A stretch of 64,000 nucleotides of DNA from VAZQ01 sp036557705 (GCA_036557705.1 DATBHB010000015.1:62001-126000), one strand, 5' to 3'; numbered from the stretch's first letter, positions 1 through 8,787 are shown. A program made the numbers and translations. Notes: generated by a model from the letters alone, not told the origin.

Positions 1-393
1 GTCATTGCCGTTGAGGATGAATTCCTTGATGGCGTTGGTGACGTGCGGCACGACCTGGATGGTGGCCCCGAGATAGTCGCCGCGGCGCTCCTTGAGAAGG
101 ATCTCCTGATAGATTCGGCCGGTGGTGATGTTGTCATGCCGTGTCGCCGGGCGCCCGGTGAAGCGCTCGTAATGACCGAGGTCGAGATCGGTTTCGGCGC
201 CATCGTCGGTGACGAAGACTTCGCCGTGCTGATAAGGCGACATCGTCCCCGGGTCCACATTGAGATAAGGATCGAGCTTACGTAGCCGGACCTTGTAGCC
301 GCGTGCCTGAAGCAGCGCGCCGAGCGCTGCTGCTGCGAGCCCTTTGCCCAGGGAGGAAACCACGCCGCCGGTGATGAAGACATACCGCGCCAT
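1..393 (-). CDS. pyrG: CTP synthase, N-terminal part (cut by window edge)
   Basis: Reading the minus strand from the ATG at 391-393 gives the first 131 residues of CTP synthase. The protein opens MARYVFITGGVVSSLGKGLA, whose SSLGKG is the ATP P-loop of the synthetase domain. GTMSPYQHGEVFV and DDGAETDLDLGHYERF follow, the Mg/UTP-binding region. The enzyme aminates UTP to CTP with glutamine and ATP in the cytosol. The glutaminase half lies beyond the window edge. It is the last visible gene of a tpiA-secG-pyrG series on the minus strand. A hairpin after secG at 576-599 may partly separate it. Confidence 0.97.
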   Translation of the reverse strand, partial: MARYVFITGGVVSSLGKGLAAAALGALLQARGYKVRLRKLDPYLNVDPGTMSPYQHGEVFVTDDGAETDLDLGHYERFTGRPATRHDNITTGRIYQEILLKERRGDYLGATIQVVPHVTNAIKEFILNGND

Positions 394-575
394 GGGACCC
401 AATTTCTAACCCCGTCGCCGCGATTCGACGAGGGCTTTCAGTGCGCTGTGGACAGACCGCCGCGCCCCGCCAGCAGTTGCAACCATTTCAGACGCTCTGG
501 GAGGTATTTGGGTCATTGTTCTGCGGTTGGAATCGAGCTTCCGCATTTTCCCCCGTGCGCTACTTCCCCAAAGCC

Positions 576-599
576 GAGGGGCCGGTTTCCCGGCCCCTC
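576..599 (-). terminator. Hairpin downstream of secG, probable terminator or attenuator
   Basis: A perfect 10-bp inverted repeat, GAGGGGCCGG / CCGGCCCCTC with a 4-nt loop, begins 12 nt past the secG stop. On the minus strand it is followed by only CTTT, so a strong intrinsic terminator is doubtful. It may only reduce read-through into pyrG. Confidence 0.5.
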
Positions 600-611
600 T
601 GAAAACTGCCC

Positions 612-1010
612 CTATTTCGATTGCGGCACCTGAGGTCCCGCGGGCGCGGGCGCCTGCTCCTGCTGGCGCAATGTGTCGAGAAGTCCGCCGCCCGACCCGG
701 ACTGACCGCCGCTCGGCGGGGCGGCCGGCGTCCCCGGAGCTGACGCAGGCGGAGGCCCGCCCGTCGGCTGCACGATCGAAGCTGGGTGGCGGCCTAGCCC
801 CGCTAAAATCGACAGCAACAGGCTCGTTGCAAAAAAGGCGCCTGCCAGGATTGCCGTGCTTCTGCTCAGGACGTTGGACGTGCCCCGGCTTGTCAGGAAC
901 CCCCCCGTCGAGCCAATTCCAAGACCCCCTCCTTCGGACTTCTGCAAGAGCACAAATCCGATCATGGCCAAAACGATCATGAGGTGAATGATAATAACCA
1001 GCGTCTGCAT
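612..1010 (-). CDS. secG: Preprotein translocase subunit SecG
   Basis: This 132-residue protein starts MQTLVIIIHLMIVLAMIGFV and has the SecG layout: a membrane segment at about 3-21, the conserved LLQKSEGGGLG stretch with GGF and RGTSNVLSR, and a second membrane segment at about 54-72. A Pro/Gly/Ser-rich cytoplasmic tail (about 78-132) is usual in rhizobial SecG. It is the small non-essential subunit of the SecYEG channel in the inner membrane. It lies 98 nt downstream of tpiA on the same strand, the standard alphaproteobacterial arrangement. Confidence 0.95.
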   Translation of the reverse strand: MQTLVIIIHLMIVLAMIGFVLLQKSEGGGLGIGSTGGFLTSRGTSNVLSRSTAILAGAFFATSLLLSILAGLGRHPASIVQPTGGPPPASAPGTPAAPPSGGQSGSGGGLLDTLRQQEQAPAPAGPQVPQSK

Positions 1011-1108
1011 GAGCTCTTGTTCCGTTGCGCGCTAAGGCGCACCCTCTTGCCTCCCATATAGGAAGAGTTCGGGGTCTCTACACGACCGAGAGCGGCTTTT
1101 CTATGGTC

Positions 1109-1864
1109 CTACCGATATGCGGCGGCAATCCCGAGGAAATCCTCGGCTTTGAGGCTCGCGCCTCCGACCAAGGCGCCATTGACCTCATCGACGCACAACA
1201 GGTCGGCTGCGTTCGAGGGTTTCACCGATCCGCCATAGAGGATCCGAATTCCCTGCCCTGCTTGTCCGTAGCGAGAAACGAGCTGCCGGCGGACGAAACT
1301 GTGGACCTCGGCAATATCCTGCGGCGTCGGAGTGAGGCCCGTTCCTATGGCCCAGACCGGCTCATAAGCCACGACGACATTATCGGTCGTGGCGCGATCG
1401 GGCAGCGACTGTTCGAGCTGGCGACCGATGAGACCAATTGTCTCCCCCGCTTCCCGTTGGGCGCGCGTTTCGCCGACGCATACAATCGCCATAAGCCCTG
1501 CCCGCCAGGCGGCAGCCGCTTTTTGCCTCACCTCACCGTCGGTCTCGCGATGGTAGCGACGCCGCTCCGAATGTCCGACGATCACGGCAGCGGCTCCGGC
1601 ATCCTTGAGCATTTCAGCGGATATGTCGCCGGTGAACGCTCCGAAAGGCTCGCTGCGGCAGTCCTGCCCGCCGACTGCAACCGCCGACCCTCGCGCCAGT
1701 AACGCAAAGCTTGCTACCAACGTGGCCGGGGGGCAAATCATGAGCCGGACCTTAGAAGCCAGGTCGGGCGCCGCTTCGATTATCCTTATGAGTTCCGCAG
1801 CCGAATTGGTAAGGCCGTTCATCTTCCAGTTGCCCGCCAGGAGTGGGAGCGACCCGCCCGGCAT
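1109..1864 (-). CDS. tpiA: Triose-phosphate isomerase
   Basis: This is a cytosolic glycolytic enzyme interconverting dihydroxyacetone phosphate and glyceraldehyde 3-phosphate. The ATG at 1864 (MPGGSLPLLAGNWKMNG) gives 251 residues, the normal length. An upstream in-frame ATG at 1909 would add 15 residues with no family support. The catalytic lysine is in GNWKMNG, the histidine in VGHSERRRYH and the glutamate in AYEPVWAIGTG. The phosphate-binding ILYGGSVKPSN is near the C terminus. It is divergent from ppiD across about 190 bp, so both promoters should lie in 1865-2051. Confidence 0.97.
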   Translation of the reverse strand: MPGGSLPLLAGNWKMNGLTNSAAELIRIIEAAPDLASKVRLMICPPATLVASFALLARGSAVAVGGQDCRSEPFGAFTGDISAEMLKDAGAAAVIVGHSERRRYHRETDGEVRQKAAAAWRAGLMAIVCVGETRAQREAGETIGLIGRQLEQSLPDRATTDNVVVAYEPVWAIGTGLTPTPQDIAEVHSFVRRQLVSRYGQAGQGIRILYGGSVKPSNAADLLCVDEVNGALVGGASLKAEDFLGIAAAYR

Positions 1865-2051
1865 GCCCGATCTCCTGATTTGGCCTCTGCGGAACCAAGC
1901 CCCTAGCAAAGCCGCAAAGCACCCGCCAGCCGCAAGCTGGCGCCGGAGGCGTTTTCTCGCAGGGATCTCCGTTGCAGCGGCGGGGCCCCATCCCTATGAT
2001 GCCGGCCCTTGCATTTGCAATGGCCAGCGCCCAACCGTGGTAACTTGAACG

Positions 2052-3968
2052 ATGCTTCGAGGCTTGCGAAAGGCTTCCGAGAACTGGCTCGGCCGAATCG
2101 TCCTTGCCGGAGTGATGGGCCTCCTGGTCGTGAGCTTCGCGATCTGGGGCATCAACGACATTTTCCGCGGGTTCGGCCGGTCGACCTTCGCCAAGATCGG
2201 CCGCACTGAGATTTCGATCGATCAGTTCCGCGATCTCTATCGCGACCGGCTCCAGCAGCTCAGCCGCCAGCTCGGCAGAAACATTACGCTCGATCAGGCA
2301 CGTGCGGCGGGTCTCGATCGCCAGATCGTCAGCCAGATCGTCGGCGATTTCGTGGTCGATGAACGGGCTCGGCAGCTCGGGCTGGCCGCATCCGACAGTG
2401 AGATCAGCCGGCGCATCACTTCAGAGCCGAGTTTCCAGGATCCGAATGGTCAATTCGACCGGCAGCGGTTCGAATACGTCCTGCGGCAAGCCGGATTTAC
2501 CGAGGGCCGGTTCATCGCCGAGCAGCGGCGCGAGATGGTTCGGCGTGAACTCGCCGGCACGATCGTTGGACCGCCGTTTGCGCCCAATGCGGCCGTCGAA
2601 GCCGCGGATCGCTATCAGAACGAGCAGCGAACGATCGAATACGTCCTGCTCGACCGGGCGCAGGCCGGCGAAATCCCAACGCCTGCGCCGGAGATGCTCG
2701 CATCCTATTTCGATGAGCACAAGGGTTCGTTCCGCGCGCCCGAATATCGCAAGATTGTCGTCCTGGCGTTGACCCCCGGCGAACTGGCGCACTCGATCGA
2801 AATATCGGACGAGGATGTCCAGCGGGCTTACGACGAACGCAAGGCCAGTTATTCCGCGCCGGAGCGCCGAGACGTTCAGCAGATCGTCTTCGACAATCCC
2901 GACCAGGCGCATGCCGCTTCCGAGCGTATCGCCAACGGAGAAGGCTTTGATGCGATCGCAAAAGAGCGCAACTTGACGGAAAAGGACATCGATCTTGGAA
3001 CGGTCACCAAGTCGGCAATGATCGATCAGACAGTCGCCGATGCGGCTTTTGCTCTCAAAGAGGGCGAAGTGAGCACCCCGGTACAGGGGCGGTTCGGAAC
3101 GGTGCTTTTGCGGGTAGTCAAGATCGAACCGGCGAAGGTCCCGACTTTGGATGAGGTCGCCGGGCAGATACGAAACGACCTTGCCGCGGAGCGCGCCAAA
3201 GAACAGCTCAACGACCTTTACAACAAGGTCGAGGACGATCTCTCGATCGGAAAACCCCTCGCTGAAGTCGCGGAAAACCTCAAGCTTTCCTCGCGCACGG
3301 TTGAGATCGACCGCGCGGGGCAGGATGCTTCAGGCAAGGCGGTGACTGATCTGCCGGACGCGCAACGGATTGTTGCCTCGGCGTTCACGACCGAGATCGG
3401 GGTTGAGAATGATCCAATCCAGTTCGAAGGCGGATATGTCTGGTACGAAGTCGCCGGAATCACGCCGTCACGCGACCGCACGCTTGACGAAGTGAAAGAC
3501 CAGGTGGAGACACGCTGGCGTGACGACGAGATTGCGAGTCGGCTCAAGGCCAAAGCCCAGGACATGCTGGACAAGGTCAAGGGCGGAACCTCGCTCGCAG
3601 ATGCCGCGGCCGCGGCCGGCCTCAAAGTCGAGACCAAATCCGACATCAAGCGGCGCAGCGCTTCGAGCCCGCTCTCAGCGCAGGCGGTCGACGTGGTCTT
3701 CCGAACTGCAAAGGACGCCGTCGCGAGCGCGCCCGCCGAGCAGGCCGGAGAGCAGGTAGTATTCCGGGTGACGGATATCGTAGTGCCCAAATTCGATCCC
3801 GACTCCCAGGAAGCCAAGCGGCTGCGCGACTCGTTAAACAGCGCTTACGCGGACGACATATACGGAGCCTACATCGCCAGCATCCGGGACAAAGTCGGCG
3901 TAACGATCAGCGAAGCCGGAGTAAGACAAGTCGTCACCGGTCAGACCAATCCGGTCGACGAAAACTAA
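2052..3968 (+). CDS. ppiD: Periplasmic peptidyl-prolyl isomerase / chaperone PpiD (SurA-N and rotamase domains)
   Basis: This 638-residue membrane-anchored folding factor has a single membrane segment at about 17-34 after a short basic cytoplasmic N terminus. A SurA-N-like chaperone region (about 40-190) follows, then a parvulin rotamase domain at roughly 270-360 (RRDVQQIVFDN, DLGTVTKSAM, GEVSTPVQGRFG). The long C-terminal region resembles the second non-catalytic part of PpiD. It is expected to act on polypeptides leaving SecYEG. It ends 6 nt before trpE, so the trp genes may be co-transcribed with it. This ppiD-trpE arrangement is usual in Bradyrhizobium relatives. Confidence 0.93.
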   Translation: MLRGLRKASENWLGRIVLAGVMGLLVVSFAIWGINDIFRGFGRSTFAKIGRTEISIDQFRDLYRDRLQQLSRQLGRNITLDQARAAGLDRQIVSQIVGDFVVDERARQLGLAASDSEISRRITSEPSFQDPNGQFDRQRFEYVLRQAGFTEGRFIAEQRREMVRRELAGTIVGPPFAPNAAVEAADRYQNEQRTIEYVLLDRAQAGEIPTPAPEMLASYFDEHKGSFRAPEYRKIVVLALTPGELAHSIEISDEDVQRAYDERKASYSAPERRDVQQIVFDNPDQAHAASERIANGEGFDAIAKERNLTEKDIDLGTVTKSAMIDQTVADAAFALKEGEVSTPVQGRFGTVLLRVVKIEPAKVPTLDEVAGQIRNDLAAERAKEQLNDLYNKVEDDLSIGKPLAEVAENLKLSSRTVEIDRAGQDASGKAVTDLPDAQRIVASAFTTEIGVENDPIQFEGGYVWYEVAGITPSRDRTLDEVKDQVETRWRDDEIASRLKAKAQDMLDKVKGGTSLADAAAAAGLKVETKSDIKRRSASSPLSAQAVDVVFRTAKDAVASAPAEQAGEQVVFRVTDIVVPKFDPDSQEAKRLRDSLNSAYADDIYGAYIASIRDKVGVTISEAGVRQVVTGQTNPVDEN

Positions 3969-3974
3969 AATCCC

Positions 3975-5531
3975 GTGCACATTGAGCCGCAGGCCACGAG
4001 CTTCGCCAAGTGCTATGCCGCAGGCGAGGCCCAGGTGGTATGGACAACGCTCGTCGCCGATCTGGAGACCCCGGTCTCCGCTTTTCTGAAGATTGCCGAC
4101 ACAAGGCCGATGAGCTTTCTGTTCGAATCGGTCGAAGGCGGCGCAGTGCGCGGGCGCTATTCGATTATCGGACTCCAACCTGATCTCATTTGGCGTACCA
4201 TTGGCGGACGCGCCGAAATCAACCGCCGCCCCCACCCTAACCCTCCGCCGCAAGCGGGCGAAGAAAGGCTCGGGGCCGGTCAAGGTGGTTTCGTGCCCTG
4301 CAACGAGCCGCCACTGGCGGCACTTCGCGCGGTCATCGCTGAAAGCCGCATCGAATTGCCGGATGTGCTGCCACCCATGGCGGCTGGCATTTTCGGTTAC
4401 CTCGGTTACGACATGGTGCGGCTGATGGAGGAATTGCCGCGCCCCAACCCCGACCCGATCGGAATCGCAGATGCCGTGCTGTTGCGTCCGACGATCGTGG
4501 TTGTTTTCGACTCGGTCAAGGACATGGTCACCATCGTCACGTCGGTCCGGCCGGAAAAGGGCGTCTCGGCCAAGACGGCGCTCGCGCGCGCTGGCGAACG
4601 GCTAACAGCGATCGTCGACGCACTCGAACGGCCGCTCGACCATTCGGGCGCGAATGGCGATGCCGGGCCGCTTTCGGTTTTTCCTGCCTCCAATACGTCA
4701 CCCGCGGAATACGAGCGGATGGTCCTTGCCGCAAAGGAATACATAGCGGCCGGCGACATCTTTCAGGTGGTTCTGGCGCAGCGCTTTGAAGCGCCGTTTG
4801 GGCTGCCGCCGTTCGCCCTTTACCGGGCACTGCGGCGGGTTAATCCATCGCCTTATCTATTTTTCCTCGACTTCGGGGAATTTGCCGTTGCCGGATCGAG
4901 CCCCGAGATCCTGGTCAAGCTCTCGGGGGGTACACTCACAATCCGGCCAATCGCCGGAACGCGACCGCGCGGCGCTACTCCGCATGAGGACAAGGCGCTC
5001 GAGGCCGAATTGATGGCCGATCCCAAAGAACGTGCCGAGCACCTGATGCTGCTCGATCTCGGGCGCAACGATGTGGGTCGAGTAGCCCAGATCGGCACCG
5101 TCACGGTGACGGATCAGTTCTTCGTCGAACGGTACAGCCAGGTGATGCACATCGTCTCCAATGTCGATGGCCGGCTCGCCGATGGCCGCGATGCCGTCGA
5201 TGCGCTCGCGGCGGGATTTCCGGCGGGGACGGTGTCGGGCGCGCCGAAGGTGCGCGCCATGGAGGTCATCGACGAACTGGAGAAGGAGAAGCGCGGGATC
5301 TACGCGGGCGCAGTGGGCTACTTTTCCGCCGGAGGCGACATGGACACGTGCATTGTCCTGCGCACCGCACTGATCAAGGATGGGAAGATGTACGTCCAGG
5401 CCGGCGCCGGTATCGTCGCCGATTCCGACCCGAAATCCGAGCAGCTGGAATGCATCAACAAGGCCAAGGCGCTCTTTCGCGCCGCCGAAGAGGCCAAACG
5501 CTTTGCAAGCGCGGCGCGGCGGGGGCAATAA
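3975..5531 (+). CDS. trpE: Anthranilate synthase component I
   Basis: This is the large subunit of anthranilate synthase, converting chorismate and ammonia to anthranilate, the first step of tryptophan synthesis. It starts at a GTG 6 nt after ppiD. The 518 residues show the TrpE N domain with its feedback motif region (SFLFESVEGG) and the chorismate-binding domain (RRVNPSPYLFFLDF, GSSPEILVK, RPIAGTRPRG, DLGRNDVGRV, FPAGTVSGAPKVRAMEVIDE). Residues about 86-105 (HPNPPPQAGEER and following) have no family counterpart. They are the in-frame translation of a REP-like element. The TrpG glutaminase partner is encoded separately downstream, unlike the fused TrpEG of some rhizobia. Confidence 0.97.
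   Translation: MHIEPQATSFAKCYAAGEAQVVWTTLVADLETPVSAFLKIADTRPMSFLFESVEGGAVRGRYSIIGLQPDLIWRTIGGRAEINRRPHPNPPPQAGEERLGAGQGGFVPCNEPPLAALRAVIAESRIELPDVLPPMAAGIFGYLGYDMVRLMEELPRPNPDPIGIADAVLLRPTIVVVFDSVKDMVTIVTSVRPEKGVSAKTALARAGERLTAIVDALERPLDHSGANGDAGPLSVFPASNTSPAEYERMVLAAKEYIAAGDIFQVVLAQRFEAPFGLPPFALYRALRRVNPSPYLFFLDFGEFAVAGSSPEILVKLSGGTLTIRPIAGTRPRGATPHEDKALEAELMADPKERAEHLMLLDLGRNDVGRVAQIGTVTVTDQFFVERYSQVMHIVSNVDGRLADGRDAVDALAAGFPAGTVSGAPKVRAMEVIDELEKEKRGIYAGAVGYFSAGGDMDTCIVLRTALIKDGKMYVQAGAGIVADSDPKSEQLECINKAKALFRAAEEAKRFASAARRGQ
4231..4280. repeat. REP-like palindromic element inside trpE
   Basis: The core, about CCACCCTAACCCTCCGCCGC followed by AAGCGGGCG, matches the CCTAACCCTC-CCGC-AAGCGG-GAGG type of intergenic palindrome common in alphaproteobacteria. 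Translated in this frame, that repeat type gives the familiar HPNPPPQAGEE peptide. Here it is in frame within trpE, between the N domain and the chorismate-binding domain. The 3' arm is degraded (GCGAAGAAAGG), so the insertion looks old. Confidence 0.7.
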
Positions 5532-5544
5532 CGGACAATCGGCC

Positions 5545-5778
5545 GTGATCACTGTTACACTCGTCGAGGCGAAAGCGCACCTTAGCGAACTGCTGGACAG
5601 GGTCGAGACCGGGGAAGAAGTCGTGATTACCCGTCATGGCCGACCGGTGGCCCGCATCACGGCAGAGAGGCAACCGAAACAGCCGGTTCGATCGCTTGCT
5701 GCGTTTCGAGCCAGGATGCCGCGTCTGCGAAAACCGAGCGCAGTTCTGTTACGGGAGATGCGGGGCGAGGAACGCTGA
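5545..5778 (+). CDS. Orphan Phd/YefM-type antitoxin
   Basis: From the GTG at 5545 the reading frame gives 77 residues beginning VITVTLVEAKAHLSELLDRV. This is the DNA-binding N domain of Phd/YefM antitoxins, followed by GEEVVITRHGRPVARI and a C-terminal toxin-neutralising tail (about 45-77). The start is inferred: no ATG is available, and the upstream part of the frame runs through trpE. Such antitoxins normally precede a VapC PIN toxin, but the next gene, 1 nt away, is a cupin and no PIN gene follows. It may be a relic or a free-standing regulator. Confidence 0.8.
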   Translation: MITVTLVEAKAHLSELLDRVETGEEVVITRHGRPVARITAERQPKQPVRSLAAFRARMPRLRKPSAVLLREMRGEER

Positions 5779-5779
5779 G

Positions 5780-6244
5780 ATGAACCGAAACGCGCCGAAA
5801 TGGAAGCATGACGGCGTACGGGTGATCCCCGGCCATGCGCTCGATTCCAATACGCCGCAGACGCCGGGAATGCACCGCAAGGCCGCCATCAATTTTGCCC
5901 GCGCCGGAGCCCAAAAACTCTGGGCCGGCACGGTCGCCATTCAGCCGAATGCCAAGACCGGCGCGCACCATCACGGCGAACTTGAGAGCGTAATCTATGT
6001 GGTGCGCGGAAAGGCGCGCATGCGCTGGGGAGAGCGGCTGGAATTCGTGGCCGAGGCCGGGCCCGGAGATTTCATCTTCGTGCCGCCATATGTGCCGCAT
6101 CAGGAGATCAACGCCAGCACGGACGAGCCGCTCGAATGCGTGCTCGTGCGCAGCGACAACGAAGCCGTCGTGGTCAATCTCGATCTCGATCCTGTCGAAA
6201 AACCGGAGGAGGTGAAGTGGATCGATCCGATCCACAAGCACTGA
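5780..6244 (+). CDS. Cupin-domain protein
   Basis: This 154-residue single-domain cupin has motif 1 as GAHHHGELESVIYVVRG (metal ligands H-H-E) and motif 2 as PGDFIFVPPYVPHQEIN. The substrate is unknown. Cupins of this size act as small isomerases, dioxygenases or ligand-binding regulators. The ATG at 5780 starts 1 nt after the antitoxin stop, suggesting coupled translation. trpG follows 11 nt later, so the gene is embedded in the tryptophan operon. Nothing in the sequence shows a role in tryptophan metabolism. Confidence 0.85.
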   Translation: MNRNAPKWKHDGVRVIPGHALDSNTPQTPGMHRKAAINFARAGAQKLWAGTVAIQPNAKTGAHHHGELESVIYVVRGKARMRWGERLEFVAEAGPGDFIFVPPYVPHQEINASTDEPLECVLVRSDNEAVVVNLDLDPVEKPEEVKWIDPIHKH

Positions 6245-6255
6245 TCGGTGACTGA

Positions 6256-6891
6256 GTGCTGATTTATCTCATAGACAATTACGACAGCTTCACCTTCAAC
6301 CTCTTTCACTATCTCGGTGGATTGGGCGCCGATGTTGTCGTGTATCGCAACGACAAGATCGCGACTGCCGACGTGATCGCTGCCGATCCCGATGCGATTG
6401 TGCTGTCGCCGGGGCCGTGCACGCCTGACGATGCCGGCATATGTCTCGATCTTATCGCCAAAGCTTCGGCGACTGTTCCGATATTGGGCGTCTGCCTCGG
6501 CCATCAGGCAATCGGTCAGAGTTTCGGCGGCCGTATCGTGCGGGCGCCGGTTCCGGTGCATGGCAAGCTCTCCGTCATCCGGCATCAAGGAGCCGGAGTT
6601 TTCCGTGGGGTCAATGGTCCATTTCGCGCCACGCGCTACCATTCGCTGGTGGTCGACGGCGCGGCTTTCCCGGCCGACCTCACTGTCACGGCGCAGACCG
6701 ACGATCATCTGGTCATGGGGCTTGCGCATGTGCGACTACCGGTCCACGGTGTCCAGTTTCATCCGGAGAGCATCGCCTCCGAGCACGGGCATCTTGTTCT
6801 CAAGAATTTTCTCGATATCGCGGCGGCGTGGAATCTCGCGCATGGCCGCCGGTCCGGCGACGCTGAAGGGCGCAGGCGTGCGGCGCGGTGA
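6256..6891 (+). CDS. trpG: Anthranilate synthase component II (glutamine amidotransferase)
   Basis: This class-I glutaminase delivers ammonia to TrpE. The GTG start at 6256 gives MLIYLIDNYDSFTFNLFHYL, the canonical N terminus. SPGPCTPDDAG, the nucleophile loop GVCLGHQAIGQ (catalytic Cys) and GVQFHPESIAS (His-Glu pair) complete the triad. At 211 residues it has a slightly long basic tail (GRRSGDAEGRRR) beyond the usual ~195. It lies 12 nt upstream of trpD. Confidence 0.96.
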   Translation: MLIYLIDNYDSFTFNLFHYLGGLGADVVVYRNDKIATADVIAADPDAIVLSPGPCTPDDAGICLDLIAKASATVPILGVCLGHQAIGQSFGGRIVRAPVPVHGKLSVIRHQGAGVFRGVNGPFRATRYHSLVVDGAAFPADLTVTAQTDDHLVMGLAHVRLPVHGVQFHPESIASEHGHLVLKNFLDIAAAWNLAHGRRSGDAEGRRRAAR

Positions 6892-6903
6892 AGGGGGCAG
6901 TAC

Positions 6904-7920
6904 TTGGTCGACGATTTCAAAGCCCTGATTGCCAAGGCTGCGACGGGCGCTTCGCTCTCGCGCGAAGAGGCGGCACGTGGGTTTGACCGGATGATGTCAG
7001 GCGAAGCAACGCCCTCGCAGATGGGTGGTCTCTTGATGGCGCTGCGGGTGCGCGGCGAGACCGTAGACGAGATCACCGGGGCGGTGACCGTCATGCGCGA
7101 GAAGATGCTGCGAGTTGCTGCCCCGGCCGATGCTGTCGATGTCGTAGGCACCGGAGGCGACGCCTCGGGCTCCTACAACATTTCGACCTGCGCCGCCTTC
7201 ATTGTGGCCGGGGCTGGCGTGCCGGTCGCCAAACACGGAAATCGGGCGCTGTCCTCGCGCGCGGGGGCAGCCGACGTTCTGGGCGCCCTCGGTGTGAAGA
7301 TCGAATTGACGCCTGAGGCTGTGAGCCGCTGTATCGAGGAAGCGGGAATCGGTTTCATGTTCGCGCCTGCTCATCACCCGGCCATGAAGAATGTGGGAGC
7401 AATTCGGGTCGAACTGGGGACGCGGACGATTTTCAACCTGCTCGGTCCGCTCTCCAATCCGGCCGGCGTCAAGCGGCAGATGGTCGGCGTGTTCTCGCGA
7501 CAGTGGATCGAGCCATTGGCGCAGGTGCTAAAAAATCTTGGATCGCAGGCTGCCTGGGTCGTACATGGCTCCGATGGACTCGATGAAATGACCATATCCG
7601 GGCCGACCTATGTGGCGGCGCTCGAGAACGGCTCGGTGCGGATGTTTGAAATCGTGCCCGAGGAGCTTGGCATCAAACGCGCAGGGCCGGATGCATTGAG
7701 AGGAGGCGACGCCGCGGATAATGCAGAAGCGTTGCTCGCAGTGCTCAAGGGCAAACGAGGGCCGTTTCGCGACGTCGCCATCCTCAACGCGGCGGCGGCC
7801 CTGGTAGTGGCGGGACGCGCCAGAGAGCTCAAAGACGGGTTGATGCTGGCATCGAAGTCCGTCGATTCGGGCGAGGCCGAAGCCCGGCTGGATCGGCTCA
7901 TGGCGATCTCAAACGGCTGA
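6904..7920 (+). CDS. trpD: Anthranilate phosphoribosyltransferase
   Basis: The enzyme transfers phosphoribose from PRPP to anthranilate. The 338-residue protein has the PRPP loop DVVGTGGDASGSYNIST, KHGNRALSSRAGAADVL and NLLGPLSNPAGV. I take the TTG at 6904 as start because GAAGGGGG lies 6 nt upstream and the product MVDDFKALIAKAATG aligns with the family N terminus. No better ATG is present. It is followed after 9 nt by trpC. Confidence 0.96.
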   Translation: MVDDFKALIAKAATGASLSREEAARGFDRMMSGEATPSQMGGLLMALRVRGETVDEITGAVTVMREKMLRVAAPADAVDVVGTGGDASGSYNISTCAAFIVAGAGVPVAKHGNRALSSRAGAADVLGALGVKIELTPEAVSRCIEEAGIGFMFAPAHHPAMKNVGAIRVELGTRTIFNLLGPLSNPAGVKRQMVGVFSRQWIEPLAQVLKNLGSQAAWVVHGSDGLDEMTISGPTYVAALENGSVRMFEIVPEELGIKRAGPDALRGGDAADNAEALLAVLKGKRGPFRDVAILNAAAALVVAGRARELKDGLMLASKSVDSGEAEARLDRLMAISNG

Positions 7921-7929
7921 GGCGCAACG

Positions 7930-8787
7930 ATGGGCGATATCCTGAGCACCATCGAGATTTACAAGCGCGCCGAGATCGCATGTGCAAAGCGCAATCGCCC
8001 GGCGGCGCAGATTGAACAGGCAGCCCGCGCCGCCCAGCCTCCGCGCGGGTTCCTCGGTGCTGTCGAGTCGCGGCTTGCGGCGGGCGGCTATGCGCTCATT
8101 GCCGAGATCAAGAAGGCCAGTCCCTCGAAGGGGTTGATCCGTGCCGATTTCGATCCGCCGACGCTCGCGCGGGCTTATGAACGCGGCGGAGCAACATGCC
8201 TCTCCGTGCTGACTGACGAGCCCTCATTCCGCGGCAGACCCGAATTTTTGACGCAGGCGCGATCAGCGGCGCAATTGCCGGTGCTGCGCAAGGATTTCAT
8301 GTATGACCCTTACCAGGTCGCCGAGGCGCGTGCCTGGGGGGCCGACTGCATTCTGATCATCATGGCCGCCGTGGACGATGCGGCAGCGAAGGCCCTTGAA
8401 GAAGCTGCTCTCGATCTGAAGATGGATGCCCTTCTCGAGGTCCACGACGAAATCGAACTCGCCCGCGCCCTCAAGTTGCGGTCACGGCTCATCGGCATCA
8501 ATAACCGAGATCTCAAGACGTTTGAGACGACGCTCGCGGTCAGCGAGCGTCTCGCCGAGAAGGTGCCCTCGGGCCGTGTGCCGGTAAGCGAGAGCGGCCT
8601 GTCGAAGCCGGAGCACCTTGCTCGGCTTGCGCGCGCCGGCATCCGAACATTCCTGGTTGGCGAGAGCCTCATGCGCGAGAACGATGTAGAAGCTGCTACG
8701 CGCGCACTCATCGCCGGCGAAAACCGCCCCTCCCCGACCCTCTCCCGGTCTCGGGAGGAGAGGGTTAGGGAGGGCGGAGCGGAGTAG
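7930..8787 (+). CDS. trpC: Indole-3-glycerol-phosphate synthase
   Basis: This is a TIM-barrel enzyme closing the indole ring of CdRP. Conserved pieces are LIAEIKKASPSKGLIR, VLTDEPSFRG, PVLRKDFMYDPYQV, LLEVHDEIEL, IGINNRDLKTFE and VPVSESGLS. The family normally ends near TRALIAG. Here the last ~20 residues (NRPSPTLSRSREER and after) are read from a palindromic repeat at 8725-8777, giving 285 residues instead of about 270. trpA and trpB are not in the window, as is usual where they lie elsewhere. Confidence 0.96.
   Translation: MGDILSTIEIYKRAEIACAKRNRPAAQIEQAARAAQPPRGFLGAVESRLAAGGYALIAEIKKASPSKGLIRADFDPPTLARAYERGGATCLSVLTDEPSFRGRPEFLTQARSAAQLPVLRKDFMYDPYQVAEARAWGADCILIIMAAVDDAAAKALEEAALDLKMDALLEVHDEIELARALKLRSRLIGINNRDLKTFETTLAVSERLAEKVPSGRVPVSESGLSKPEHLARLARAGIRTFLVGESLMRENDVEAATRALIAGENRPSPTLSRSREERVREGGAE
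8725..8777. repeat. REP-like palindrome at the trpC 3' end
   Basis: The arms CCGCCCCTCCCCGACCCTC and GAGGGTTAGGGAGGGCGG flank an inner CTCCCG-gtct-CGGGAG, giving a long imperfect hairpin of the CCCTCTCCC/GGGAGAGGG class. It lies within the last codons of trpC, and the trpC stop follows at 8785-8787. moaC starts at 8791. Besides being a repeat, the RNA hairpin could stabilise the upstream mRNA or dampen read-through into moaC. Confidence 0.75.
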
